In this document: positions 17,131 to 26,061 of the stretch, in pieces
Layout: each line of letters starts with the position of its first letter
Numbering within the stretch: the stretch's first letter is position 1
NCBI GenBank assembly: GCA_003326205.1
Contig: LWTK01000051.1
Location: 36,097-100,096, forward strand
Reading direction: 5' to 3'
Length of the DNA stretch: 64,000 nucleotides
Source of the DNA: Nostoc sp. ATCC 43529
GTDB lineage: Bacteria; Cyanobacteriota; Cyanobacteriia; Cyanobacteriales; Nostocaceae
The notes under the pieces: model-generated
What the model was told of the DNA's origin: nothing
The model's database searches: none
Seen by the model: the letters and a program-made list of their open reading frames with translations, nothing else
Translations under genes and position numbers: made by a program

Positions 17131-17179
17131 TATAGTCCGCTACGCAGATATCTTTTTGACTGAATTGCAGCAACACACG

Positions 17180-17207
17180 GTAGGGTAGCACAGCTGTGCT
17201 ACCCTAC
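17180..17207. repeat. Perfect 28-bp palindrome GTAGGGTAGCACAG|CTGTGCTACCCTAC
   Basis: Both 14-base halves are exact complements around CAGCTG. The halves resemble the first ~18 bases of the MITE termini (GTAGGGGCGCACAGCTGTGC). It could be a remnant of two joined ends or a minimal member of the family. As RNA it would be a strong hairpin. Confidence 0.75.
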
Positions 17208-17823
17208 AAATGTATCAAAAGCTATTAAAATTTAGATTTATTACTATCAGGAAAAATTCGGTAGATTTATGCTATCTTTATCAGGTTTAAGAAAAATCAC
17301 TGAGTAATTAAAGTCTAAATAAAGAATTGATTTGAGCGATCGCTATTTTTACAGAGTCTTATATTCTAGAGATTAAAGCACTTCCAAAAAGATAAAACAC
17401 AAGAGTGAACTAGTTTTGTTAAATTTATCGACATCAGCAACACCCGAACATAATTAAACATAGATATAGATTCAACAGGTAATTTTTCTCTACACATTAG
17501 CATCGCTACTTAAATCTCGATTACCCAAGAATCTTTATCACAATTTTGGTTGTAATTAAGCATAAGCTTTCAAACCATTATCTCCACAGGTAGCTTTAGT
17601 TTTAGATAGAGGTTAAATGTAATAATTCAAAATCTAGAATCGAGAAGACTAGAAAATTAAGAATTCATAACACGATGAATTTTCTAATTATTCTGGATTG
17701 TGACTGTTGACTCCTGAATTATTACATATAAATGACTATCTCTCACATAATTACGAATTAGCTTGATAGTTTTTCATAACGCCTCGCCTCAGCAATTCAC
17801 TCTTGTATAAACCCAAAGACATC

Positions 17824-18540
17824 ATGACAACTTCAATAATTCCAAATCTAGAGAATTTTTATGATGTAACTCAGCAAAACCAAAATCATTACTCTAGATC
17901 CTGCACATTACTGTGGCGACGGGGTAAACTGTTGGTGAAGCCGCCAGGACAAGTTAAATTACCATATTTGCCTTCATTAAATAATCAGCGATCGCTAGTA
18001 GAATGCTTAAAACATTCTCCTATAAATTTAGTGAGTATAGATGCCAAACTGGGTGAAGATTTGCTACAGTTTTGGGCGGATGCCTGCGAACAAGCTCATA
18101 AACCAATATTCTTACGCATATCCCCTAGCAATAAACAGCTAAAACAAGGCAATCAAAACTGGAGATGGTTACAGCGAATAATTGATTGGATTGTTGCTTT
18201 TTCATTGCTGTTATTCCTCAGTCCAGTTATTCTGGGATTGATTGTATTGCTGCAATTTTATTCGCCAGAGTCACTTTTTTGTCATGAATGGCGTGTTGGA
18301 GAAAAAGGTAGACTTTTTCGAGCTGTTAAATTTTCTACGACCCCAAACCACAACATCACACTGCTAGGGCGTTGGATGCATAAATACAGCCTCAACAATC
18401 TGCCATTGTTATTTAATGTACTGCGCGGTGATATGAGTTTGATGGGATCTCGTTCTTGGACATTAGCAGATGCGATACAACTAGTTGAAGAAGAATTCAG
18501 AATTCAGAATACAGAATTCAGAAATTTATCTTTACTTTAA
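17824..18540 (+). CDS. hepC: HepC-like bacterial sugar transferase (catalytic dyad replaced; short C-terminus)
   Basis: 238 residues from the ATG at 17824 (an in-frame TTG at 17803 is possible). A ~115-residue N-terminal section precedes a membrane segment (about 119-145) and a sugar-transferase domain with KFSTTPN, YSLNNLPLLFNVLRGDMSLM and GSRSW. Polyprenol-phosphate hexose-1-phosphate transferases normally have Asp-Glu in YSLDELP and a PRP motif; here both acidic residues are Asn (191-192) and GPRP has become GSRS. The last ~15 residues (EEFRIQNTEFRNLSLL) are encoded by GAATTCAG repeats, and the usual C-terminal continuation is absent. Gene order (Wzc-like upstream, HepA downstream) supports hepC, alr2834. 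Catalytic activity is doubtful from the sequence. Confidence 0.78.
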   Translation: MTTSIIPNLENFYDVTQQNQNHYSRSCTLLWRRGKLLVKPPGQVKLPYLPSLNNQRSLVECLKHSPINLVSIDAKLGEDLLQFWADACEQAHKPIFLRISPSNKQLKQGNQNWRWLQRIIDWIVAFSLLLFLSPVILGLIVLLQFYSPESLFCHEWRVGEKGRLFRAVKFSTTPNHNITLLGRWMHKYSLNNLPLLFNVLRGDMSLMGSRSWTLADAIQLVEEEFRIQNTEFRNLSLL

Positions 18541-18666
18541 TTTATAGTTTAATCGTCAGAATTCAGAAGAGTTTGATATCCAATTTGAATAAGATTATCA
18601 CTTATTAACTTATCAATAATTCTGAATTCTGACTTTTTTCATGCCAAATTCTCGTTAGAAAAGTCC

Positions 18667-20508
18667 ATGATTTTGAAACTTTCTCAAACAATCAGCAATC
18701 TGCTCAAAGCTACCAAGTTTTGGCAGGAGAACTATTTGATATTAAGAGAAGTCGCACACTTCCGCAAAATTGCAATTTTAGCTGTAGTTTTTTCAATTTT
18801 AGCAGCAGCATTTGAAGGTATAAGTATTGGCTTCTTACTTTCATTTTTGCAAAGCTTAACTACTCCTAACGCTCAACCTGTCCAGACAGGAATAGATTTG
18901 TTTGATGTTTGGATTTTGGGAACTAAGACATCAGCAATTAATCGGCTGTATCGCGTATCTCTATTAATTTTGTTGAGTACTTGGTTACGTGCTACCTTTA
19001 ATTACTTTTCCCAAGTCTACACAGAATTATCTCAAGTACATCTTGCAGATCGGTTACGCAAGCAAATTTTTGAACAGTTACAAGCCTTATCACTTAGTTA
19101 CTTTGCCAAAACTCGTGCAGGGGAACTAATTAACACAATTACCACAGAAATTGACAGAATTAGACAAGGTTTTAGTGCCGCAGCTTTTTTATTTACTAGA
19201 GGGCTAACAACTTTTGTTTACTTAACATCAATGTTCTTGATTTCATGGCAATTAACTTTGATTTCAGCATTACTATTTACACTTTTAGGTGTAGGGTTAT
19301 CGAATTTAAATGCCAGAGTCAGAGAATCAAGTTTTGGCGTCACAAATGCTAATTCTAATTTTACATCAACAGCCGTAGAATTTATTAATGGCATTCGCAC
19401 TGTTCACTCCTATGGCACTCAAGAATTTGAGCGCCAACGTTACTATAAAGCTAGCGATAAAGTAGTAAGTACTACAACTAAAGTTGTCTTCACTTGGACA
19501 CTTGTTAAACCAATTGCCGAGGGAGTAGCTACTACGGTATTGGTGGGAATGATTATTTTGGCATTCACTAGCCTGGTTAGTAATGGAACGCTGCAAGTAG
19601 CTTCTTTGCTAACATTTTTCTTTGTGCTATTTCGTTTTATCCCATTTGTTCAAGATATTAATGGCACGAGAGCATTTCTCAGTACTTTACATGGTTCCGC
19701 AAGCAACATTAAAAATCTTCTCACAACTGATGACAAGAATTATTTTCAGAATGGACATATTAAATTTAAAGGTTTGCAAACGTCAATTAATTTAGTAGGT
19801 GTAGATTTTGGTTACGACGATGAAAATTTAGTACTGCATAATATTACCCTAACCATTGAAAAGGGAAAAATGACGGCATTAGTCGGAGCTTCTGGGGCTG
19901 GTAAAACAACCCTTGCTGATTTAATTCCCCGATTTTATAATGCTACAGAGGGAAATGTTTATATCGATGAAACTGATATACGACTGTTTGAAATAAATTC
20001 TCTACGTTCCAAAATAGCAGTTGTTAGTCAGGATACTTTTATTTTCAATACTACTGTTTGGCAAAACATTGCTTATGGAACTCCAGAAGCTACCAACGAG
20101 CAAATTCAAGAAGCTGCTAAATTAGCGAATGCACTAGAATTTATTTTAGAAATGCCTCAGGGTTTTAATACCCAATTAGGAGATAGGGGTGTTAGATTAT
20201 CTGGAGGACAAAGACAGCGAATTGCGATTGCGCGGGCGCTACTACGGAACCCAGAAATTTTGATTTTAGATGAAGCAACTAGCGCCTTAGATTCTCTATC
20301 TGAACGCTTAATTCAAGACTCATTAGAAAAGCTATCTGTTGGGAGAACAGTAATTGCGATCGCTCACCGTCTTTCTACTATTTCTAAAGCCGATAAAGTC
20401 GTGGTTTTGGAAGCAGGAAGAATAGTAGAACAAGGCAAGTATGAAGAATTACTCGGACGCCAAGGCAAGCTTTGGGAATATCACCAGATGCAATACTATA
20501 ATTCGTAA
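18667..20508 (+). CDS. hepA: ABC exporter (fused permease-ATPase), HepA
   Basis: 613 residues; Anabaena HepA is about 607. The first ~330 residues form a six-helix type-1 exporter domain (membrane spans from about residue 38). The ATPase carries Walker A GASGAGKTT (about 408), signature LSGGQRQR (about 511), Walker B ILILDEATSALD (about 530) and the H-loop IAHRLSTIS. It should flip lipid-linked oligosaccharide or export polysaccharide subunits for the heterocyst envelope, acting as a homodimer in the cytoplasmic membrane. It is preceded by the hepC-like gene and followed by glycosyltransferases, as in the HEP island (alr2835). The family is certain; the name rests on gene order and length. 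Confidence 0.88.
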   Translation: MILKLSQTISNLLKATKFWQENYLILREVAHFRKIAILAVVFSILAAAFEGISIGFLLSFLQSLTTPNAQPVQTGIDLFDVWILGTKTSAINRLYRVSLLILLSTWLRATFNYFSQVYTELSQVHLADRLRKQIFEQLQALSLSYFAKTRAGELINTITTEIDRIRQGFSAAAFLFTRGLTTFVYLTSMFLISWQLTLISALLFTLLGVGLSNLNARVRESSFGVTNANSNFTSTAVEFINGIRTVHSYGTQEFERQRYYKASDKVVSTTTKVVFTWTLVKPIAEGVATTVLVGMIILAFTSLVSNGTLQVASLLTFFFVLFRFIPFVQDINGTRAFLSTLHGSASNIKNLLTTDDKNYFQNGHIKFKGLQTSINLVGVDFGYDDENLVLHNITLTIEKGKMTALVGASGAGKTTLADLIPRFYNATEGNVYIDETDIRLFEINSLRSKIAVVSQDTFIFNTTVWQNIAYGTPEATNEQIQEAAKLANALEFILEMPQGFNTQLGDRGVRLSGGQRQRIAIARALLRNPEILILDEATSALDSLSERLIQDSLEKLSVGRTVIAIAHRLSTISKADKVVVLEAGRIVEQGKYEELLGRQGKLWEYHQMQYYNS

Positions 20509-20644
20509 TTTTTAATTTGTAATTCGTAATTTGTAATTTACGAATTACGAATTTACAAGATTTTTCAACTATCCAAATCCCGTTATTGGTGGATTATTCT
20601 GAATCCTTCTAACTCTTATTTATAGTTTTAACGAGGAAAAGTTA

Positions 20645-21484
20645 ATGGTAAATATAGGCTACCACACTGCTAAATTCCAAGGTAAATGTAATCGCTATCT
20701 ATATAAAGCAGCCCTTTCTCAAATTGTCAGCATCCCGATTAAACAAACTCGCCAAGTTCCCATAAGTGTCTACGCCTTCTCATGCGAACGCGATTTGCCA
20801 GAACAAGTGGCAAGTATTCGCACATTCATTCGTCATGTAGGCATTCCAGATACATTCACTGTAATTTCTGACGGCAGTTACACTAATTCTAGTTGTAATT
20901 TAATCCGTCGCATCCATCCCTGCGTTCAGGTAGTACCTTTACAAAAGTTCCTGAGAACGGATTTACCTCAATGTGTTCTTGATTATGCTCAACTGCATCC
21001 ACTTGGCAAAAAATTATCGGCATTAATGTCAATTCCTATTAATGGAACTACGATTTATACTGATTCAGATATTTTATTTTTTCCCGGCAGCATTGACTTA
21101 ATTAATTTAAGTAATGGTGACGGAAAATACTCTCTTTATCTACCTGATTGTTCTATGTCACTAGACAACCGAATTATCTATGATGATTTTGAAAAATTAA
21201 ATCCAGTAAATGCCGGATTTATATTATTTAGGCATGAATTTGACTGGAATTTTGCTATCGAACGTTTAGGAAATCTCCAAGAACATCCTAGTTATTTTAC
21301 CGAACAAACAATTGTACATCTGGCAATGCATGACAATCATGGCCAGCCTTTATGCTCAAAGAAATATGTTCTGAATGTAGAAGATCAGTTCATATATCAA
21401 GATAAATCTGCAAGTAAAAACATTGCTATTAGGCATTATGTTAACGATGTAAGACACAAATTTTGGTTTAATGTCGGCAAATAA
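20645..21484 (+). CDS. Putative GT-A type glycosyltransferase
   Basis: 279 residues; I do not recognise a named family with certainty. VPISVYAFSCERDLPEQVAS and DTFTVISDGSYT look like the first strands of a GT-A nucleotide-sugar fold, and TIYTDSDILFFPGS carries a DxD metal motif. VNAGFILFRHEFDW and FTEQTIVHLAM are also usual in such enzymes. It probably transfers a sugar in the island's repeat-unit assembly. It lies directly after hepA, at the place of alr2836. It is preceded by ACGAGGAAAAGTTA, a good ribosome binding site, and by an inverted AATTTGTAATTCGTAA repeat (about 20508-20556). Confidence 0.7.
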   Translation: MVNIGYHTAKFQGKCNRYLYKAALSQIVSIPIKQTRQVPISVYAFSCERDLPEQVASIRTFIRHVGIPDTFTVISDGSYTNSSCNLIRRIHPCVQVVPLQKFLRTDLPQCVLDYAQLHPLGKKLSALMSIPINGTTIYTDSDILFFPGSIDLINLSNGDGKYSLYLPDCSMSLDNRIIYDDFEKLNPVNAGFILFRHEFDWNFAIERLGNLQEHPSYFTEQTIVHLAMHDNHGQPLCSKKYVLNVEDQFIYQDKSASKNIAIRHYVNDVRHKFWFNVGK

Positions 21485-21543
21485 GCTGATGAAGTAAAGG
21501 CTATAAATATACAAGCAATAGAATTAGAATAACGCAGTAATTA

Positions 21544-22740
21544 ATGTCTAAAATAATTAATAATTTCAAGCATAAAGCTAAACAACTGCACATGGAAAGG
21601 TTTGGAGAAAACCTGATTTACCAATGCTCTAGTTTTGAAGTTGGTGAAGGCGGAGGTGTTGAAACTTATTTAGGTTCTTTGTTTGAACATCGTTCACCTG
21701 ATATTAGCGATCGCGTGATAAAATCCCTCAAAAATATTGACCAAAGCCAGTTTAAATTACTACATCTCCACAGCCCAGATTTACTATTGCAGCTTACAGG
21801 TGAATGTCCTACAATTTTCAGCGTTCATAACCACTCACTTTATTGTCCTAGCGGTACAAAGTATTTAGCTGGACAGCGAACAATCTGCGATCGCAACTTT
21901 TCCTACCTGGGATGTACCTGGGGTAAATTAGTAGATAAATGTGGTAGCCGTAAACCATTAAGAACTGTCAGGGAGATTCAAGGTACTCAACAGTTTTTAG
22001 ATGTTTTAAAAAAGATAAAAGTTACTTTTATTGCTAATAGCGAATATGTGCGTCAACAGTTAATTAAAAATGGCATACCAGCCGAACAAACTGTAACAGT
22101 ACATTGTGGTATTTCTCTCCCGCAAACACCGACTGAACCCTTAAGTTTAGAAGTCCACCAAAATCAGAGAATTTTGTTTGTTGGTCGGATTGTTTCTGAT
22201 AAAGGTTTGGAATGGTTAATTAAAACCTTAATACATACAAACCCACGAATTCAACTTGATATTGCAGGTGATGGATGGGAACGACCCCGGTTAGAAAAGT
22301 TAGCAAATACCTTAGGATTGAATCACCGCATTACTTGGCATGGTTGGTGCGATCGCCATAAAATAAATCAGCTATATCAACAGTGTTTTGCAGTCATTTT
22401 TCCCAGTGTTTGGCCTGAACCTGCCGGTCTTGTAACCCTCGAAGCTTATGCTCGTTATCGTCCTGTAATTGGTAGTGCAGTCGGAGGAATACCCGAACAT
22501 TTACGAGATGGAGAAACGGGTATTCTTGTTCCTGGTAATGATATTAAACAACTGTCCCAAGCTATTAATTATTTGTCTACAGATTATCAAAAAAGTAGAG
22601 ACATGGGCGTACAAGGTCATGCTTTATTGATGAGAGAATTTACAATGAATTGCCATGTAAATAATCTCCGAACAATTTATGCAAAAACAATAGCCGAATT
22701 TGATTATCCAGGGAAAAAGTTATATCAAACCCCTCAATAA
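21544..22740 (+). CDS. Glycosyltransferase family 4
   Basis: 398 residues with a GT-B fold. GEGGGVETYLGSLFE marks the N-terminal domain; ILFVGRIVSDKGLEWLIK starts the C-terminal domain, followed by DIAGDGWERPRLE and the EX7E region VWPEPAGLVTLEAYARYRPV. A cysteine-rich central stretch (about 100-145, including FSYLGCTWGKLVDKCG) is also found in other cyanobacterial GT4 proteins. It probably adds a sugar to the lipid-linked intermediate. The next gene begins 16 bp after its stop codon. Confidence 0.9.
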   Translation: MSKIINNFKHKAKQLHMERFGENLIYQCSSFEVGEGGGVETYLGSLFEHRSPDISDRVIKSLKNIDQSQFKLLHLHSPDLLLQLTGECPTIFSVHNHSLYCPSGTKYLAGQRTICDRNFSYLGCTWGKLVDKCGSRKPLRTVREIQGTQQFLDVLKKIKVTFIANSEYVRQQLIKNGIPAEQTVTVHCGISLPQTPTEPLSLEVHQNQRILFVGRIVSDKGLEWLIKTLIHTNPRIQLDIAGDGWERPRLEKLANTLGLNHRITWHGWCDRHKINQLYQQCFAVIFPSVWPEPAGLVTLEAYARYRPVIGSAVGGIPEHLRDGETGILVPGNDIKQLSQAINYLSTDYQKSRDMGVQGHALLMREFTMNCHVNNLRTIYAKTIAEFDYPGKKLYQTPQ

Positions 22741-22756
22741 ACTAACAGAGAATAAT

Positions 22757-23740
22757 ATGTCATTGCATCAACAACCATTAGTCAGCGTTATTATACCTAC
22801 TTATAATAGACCAGAGTATCTTAAGCAAGCGATCGCTAGTGCTGTTCAACAAAGTTATCAAAACATTGAAATTATTGTTTCTGATAATTGCAGCCCAGAA
22901 AATCCCCAAGCCATTGTCGAATCTTTTAATGATTCACGCATTCGATTTTGGCGACACGAACAAAACGTCGGTATGCTTGCTAATCAGCAACACGCTTTCA
23001 AAATGGCGCAAGGTCAATATGTTGCTAGCCTCCATGACGATGATATGTGGAATCAAGACTTTTTAGCAAAGCTTGTACCACCATTAGAAGAAAATTCTGA
23101 CTTAATTATCGCGTTTTGCGACCAATATATCATAGATGCAAATGGCATAATTAATAATATTGGAACTGAAGAAAATACTCGTGGTTTTAAACGTGACAAA
23201 CTAGCACCAGGAATTCATCAATCTTTCTGTAAAATTGGGTTAATAGATAAAAGTATACCCACTGCTGCATCTTGCGTAATTCGCAATAACTTTATTGATT
23301 GGGATAGTATTCCCTCAGAAGTTGGTGGGATGTGGGATTTATATTTAACTTACCTTTGCTGTATATCTGGTCGTGGTGCTTACTATTATCCAGAAAGATT
23401 GACACGATATCGTGCCCACGAACAAACTGATACCATGCTCAGTGGTAGTCGAGATGTACAGGCAAAAATTCGCAAAGCTAAAAGTGAAATGTTTTGCTAT
23501 GAAGTCTTTATGAAAGACTCTCGTTTACAAGAATTTAGAACACACTTTCAACAAAAATGGTTGGAAGCAAATACTACATTGGGAATTGGTTTGTTGCGAA
23601 GTGAAGAAGTAGCCGCAGCACGTCCTTATTTTTGGCAGGCGTTGAGAAAACAAAAATTTAATTTGCGAACTCTAGTGGCGCTGACTCTCAGCTTCACTCC
23701 ACGATTTTTCGCAAATAAATTAATAGGAGTATCGAAATAG
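22757..23740 (+). CDS. Glycosyltransferase family 2
   Basis: 327 residues from the ATG at 22757. A longer form from a TTG at 22700 would overlap the previous gene and place extra residues before the GT2 core, so it is unlikely. PLVSVIIPTYNRPEYLKQAI, NIEIIVSDNCSPENPQ and the metal motif SLHDDDMWN are typical GT-A features. Its role is probably sugar transfer in repeat-unit assembly. Family certain, donor unknown. Confidence 0.89.
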   Translation: MSLHQQPLVSVIIPTYNRPEYLKQAIASAVQQSYQNIEIIVSDNCSPENPQAIVESFNDSRIRFWRHEQNVGMLANQQHAFKMAQGQYVASLHDDDMWNQDFLAKLVPPLEENSDLIIAFCDQYIIDANGIINNIGTEENTRGFKRDKLAPGIHQSFCKIGLIDKSIPTAASCVIRNNFIDWDSIPSEVGGMWDLYLTYLCCISGRGAYYYPERLTRYRAHEQTDTMLSGSRDVQAKIRKAKSEMFCYEVFMKDSRLQEFRTHFQQKWLEANTTLGIGLLRSEEVAAARPYFWQALRKQKFNLRTLVALTLSFTPRFFANKLIGVSK

Positions 23741-23780
23741 TATAGTTTCTACATGTGATTTGTAGAAATTATTTTTTAAC

Positions 23781-23860
23781 GAACCGCCAAGGATGCCAAG
23801 GACACAAAGAAAAGAAAACTCTCCTAAACTCTCTCTGCGCCTCTGCGCCTCTGCGTGAAC
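23781..23860. repeat. GCGCCTCTGCGTGAAC-type interspersed repeat
   Basis: GAACCGCCAAGGATGCCAAG begins the element, and CTCTGCGCCTCTGCGCCTCT with GCGTGAAC ends it, just before the next coding region. Part of the same family as the repeats at 6553, 27484 and 39588. Confidence 0.7.
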
Positions 23861-23884
23861 TTTTATTCTTCAAAAACCCAGTGT

Positions 23885-25087
23885 ATGAAACTTTGCATTG
23901 TTACTCATAAAATAAAAAAAGGTGATGGTCAGGGTCGAGTAAACTACGAAGTTGCTAACGAAGCAATCCGTCGCGGTCATCAACTAACATTATTAGCAAG
24001 TGAAATCGCACCAGAACTAGAACATAATACTCAAGTTAATTGGGTCAAAATTCCAGTCAAAGGCTATCCCACTGAATTTATACGTAATTTTATATTTGCC
24101 CAAAAAAGTGCAAATTGGTTGCGTCAACATCGCTCAGACATTGATTTAATCAAAATTAATGGCGCGATTAATATGGCTGCTGCTGATGTGAATGCCGTAC
24201 ATTTCGTTCATAGTTCGTGGTTGCGATCGCCAGTTCATATTTCCCGCAACCGCAGAGATTTATATGGTTTATATCAGTGGCTATTTACTGCTTTTAATGC
24301 CCGTTGGGAAAAACAAGCTTTTCAAAAAGCTAAGGTCGTTGTAGCAGTATCCGAAAAGGTAGCCCAGGAATTAATTAACATTGGTGTACCCCGTTCTCGC
24401 ATCCGCGTAATTGTCAATGGAGTAGACCTAGAAGAGTTTACACCTGGTGAAAGCGACCGCCAAAAATTAGGTTTACTAGAAAATGTCACCCTAGCACTGT
24501 TCGCCGGTGACATCCGCACACCCAGGAAGAATTTAGATACAGTCCTACACGCCTTAACTAAAGTTCCTAATCTACATCTAGTAGTGGTAGGTCACATTGA
24601 AGGTAGTCCCTTCCCTCAATTAGCGACTTCCTTGGGGTTAAACGATCACGTGCATTTTATCGGATTTCGTCGTGATATCCCCGAAATTATGCGATCGGTA
24701 GATTTATTTATTTTTCCTTCCCGATATGAAGCTTGTAGCTTGGTATTGTTAGAAGCACTGGCTTCAGGACTGCCAGTAATTACTGCCACAGCTACCGGGG
24801 GTGCAGAGTTAGTAACACCAGAATGTGGCATCGTCTTAACCGACTCAGATGATATCGATGCATTGGCAACAGCATTGATGTCCTTAGTCAGCGAACAATC
24901 GCTGATGCAACAAATGAGCCAAGCTGCTCGTTCTGTGGCAGAACAACACAGCTGGACTACTATGGCACAAACTTATGTGGATCTATTCGAGGAGTTAAGC
25001 AAGAATGCGGAACACTGTTCTCATACCGACTTATCGCCGTCCACAAGACCTATCACGCTGCCTTTTGGCGCTACAGGAGCAAACTAA
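23885..25087 (+). CDS. Glycosyltransferase family 4
   Basis: 400 residues from the ATG at 23885; the ATG 30 bases upstream lies in the tail of a repeat and is less likely. MKLCIVTHKIKKGDGQGRVN opens a GT-B fold; VNGVDLEEFTPGE and LALFAGDIRTPRKNLDTVL mark the domain junction, and PSRYEACSLVLLEALASGLP is the EX7E donor site. Its last 83 bases overlap the start of the next glycosyltransferase in another frame, so the C-terminal ~28 residues share DNA with that gene. Confidence 0.89.
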   Translation: MKLCIVTHKIKKGDGQGRVNYEVANEAIRRGHQLTLLASEIAPELEHNTQVNWVKIPVKGYPTEFIRNFIFAQKSANWLRQHRSDIDLIKINGAINMAAADVNAVHFVHSSWLRSPVHISRNRRDLYGLYQWLFTAFNARWEKQAFQKAKVVVAVSEKVAQELINIGVPRSRIRVIVNGVDLEEFTPGESDRQKLGLLENVTLALFAGDIRTPRKNLDTVLHALTKVPNLHLVVVGHIEGSPFPQLATSLGLNDHVHFIGFRRDIPEIMRSVDLFIFPSRYEACSLVLLEALASGLPVITATATGGAELVTPECGIVLTDSDDIDALATALMSLVSEQSLMQQMSQAARSVAEQHSWTTMAQTYVDLFEELSKNAEHCSHTDLSPSTRPITLPFGATGAN

Positions 25088-25931
25088 ACCAGCCCATCAG
25101 GTGATAGTGGTTGTCCGCGATACAGATGCACAAACTTGGGAATTTCTCGCGCAATTCAAAACACACAACTTGCCACTACATATTGTGAAAGTTACACAAC
25201 CAGGGGTAGTAGCAGCCCTCAACGCCGGACTGGCACAAGTTGAAGGCGATATTCTTTCCATCACAGATGACGATGCTGCACCCCATCCCGATTGGTTAGA
25301 ACGTATTGCAGCTTACTTTACCTGTGATAGTCGTCTTGGCGGTCTTGGTGGACGTGATTGGATACATCACGGCAACAAATTAGAAGACGAATCTCGCTTG
25401 ATAGTTGGTCGATTGCAGTGGTTTGGACGAGTAATTGGCAACCATCATCTGGGAATAGGAGAACCCCGCGAAGTTGATGTTCTCAAAGGCGTAAACATGA
25501 GTTTCCGCAAAGAGGCAATTAGGCAGTTGCGCTTTGACGAACGGATGCGAGGTACAGGAGCGCAAGTACATTTTGAAATGGCATTCACGCTGGCATTAAA
25601 GCGAGCTGGCTGGAAGATAATTTACGACCCTAACATTGCTGTAGAACACTACCCAGCACAACGTTTTGATGAAGATTTGCGAAATAATTTTAATGAAATT
25701 GCCTTGATTAATTTAGTTCATAATGAAACCCTAGTTTTATTAGAACACCTGTCATTTATTCGCCGAATTGTATTTTTATTATGGTCAATATTAGTTGGAA
25801 CCTGCGATAGTTTTGGCTTAATCCAATGGCTGAGATTTTTACCCAGCCAAGGACACTTGGCAAGTAAAAAGCTATTGGCATCTTGGCGTGGACGTTGGCA
25901 AGGATATAAAGAATTTATAATTCAGAATTAA
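25005..25931 (+). CDS. Glycosyltransferase family 2
   Basis: 308 residues. The GT-A motif TVLIPTYRRPQDLSRCL begins at residue 4, so the start at 25005 is needed even though it lies 83 bases inside the preceding gene. ILSITDDDAAPHPDWL is the metal site, and GVNMSFRKEAI with GAQVHFEMAF the acceptor region. The last residues (EFIIQN) are encoded by an AATTCAGAATT repeat unit. Translational coupling with the upstream GT4 is likely. Position matches alr2839. Confidence 0.89.
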   Translation: MRNTVLIPTYRRPQDLSRCLLALQEQTKPAHQVIVVVRDTDAQTWEFLAQFKTHNLPLHIVKVTQPGVVAALNAGLAQVEGDILSITDDDAAPHPDWLERIAAYFTCDSRLGGLGGRDWIHHGNKLEDESRLIVGRLQWFGRVIGNHHLGIGEPREVDVLKGVNMSFRKEAIRQLRFDERMRGTGAQVHFEMAFTLALKRAGWKIIYDPNIAVEHYPAQRFDEDLRNNFNEIALINLVHNETLVLLEHLSFIRRIVFLLWSILVGTCDSFGLIQWLRFLPSQGHLASKKLLASWRGRWQGYKEFIIQN

Positions 25932-26061
25932 AGAATATAATTGCCAAATTAATTTATAGCTTATTTGTAGTTTGCCAAATATACAAGCTAAACCTAAACG
26001 CTAGGAATCAAAACTATTTAACTTCTGAATTCTGAATTCTGTTGTATAAATCCAAAATTGA

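Larger units (their letters stand above)
16962..17823. other. 862-bp intergenic region upstream of the HepC-like gene: repeats, then probable regulatory DNA
   Basis: Just after the kinase gene come GGGCATT repeats, the inverted-repeat element at 17026-17130 and the palindrome at 17180-17207. The remaining ~600 bp are AT-rich with one HIP1 site (about 17336) and no convincing gene. In Anabaena the hepC-hepA region is known to carry long upstream control regions active in developing heterocysts, so regulatory sites here are expected. I could not identify a specific promoter or binding site. Confidence 0.55.

Noticed and set aside
17180..17207. 28-bp palindrome considered as terminator of the Wzc-like gene
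   Set aside because: It lies over 200 bp past the stop codon and has no T-run; its likeness to MITE ends explains it better.
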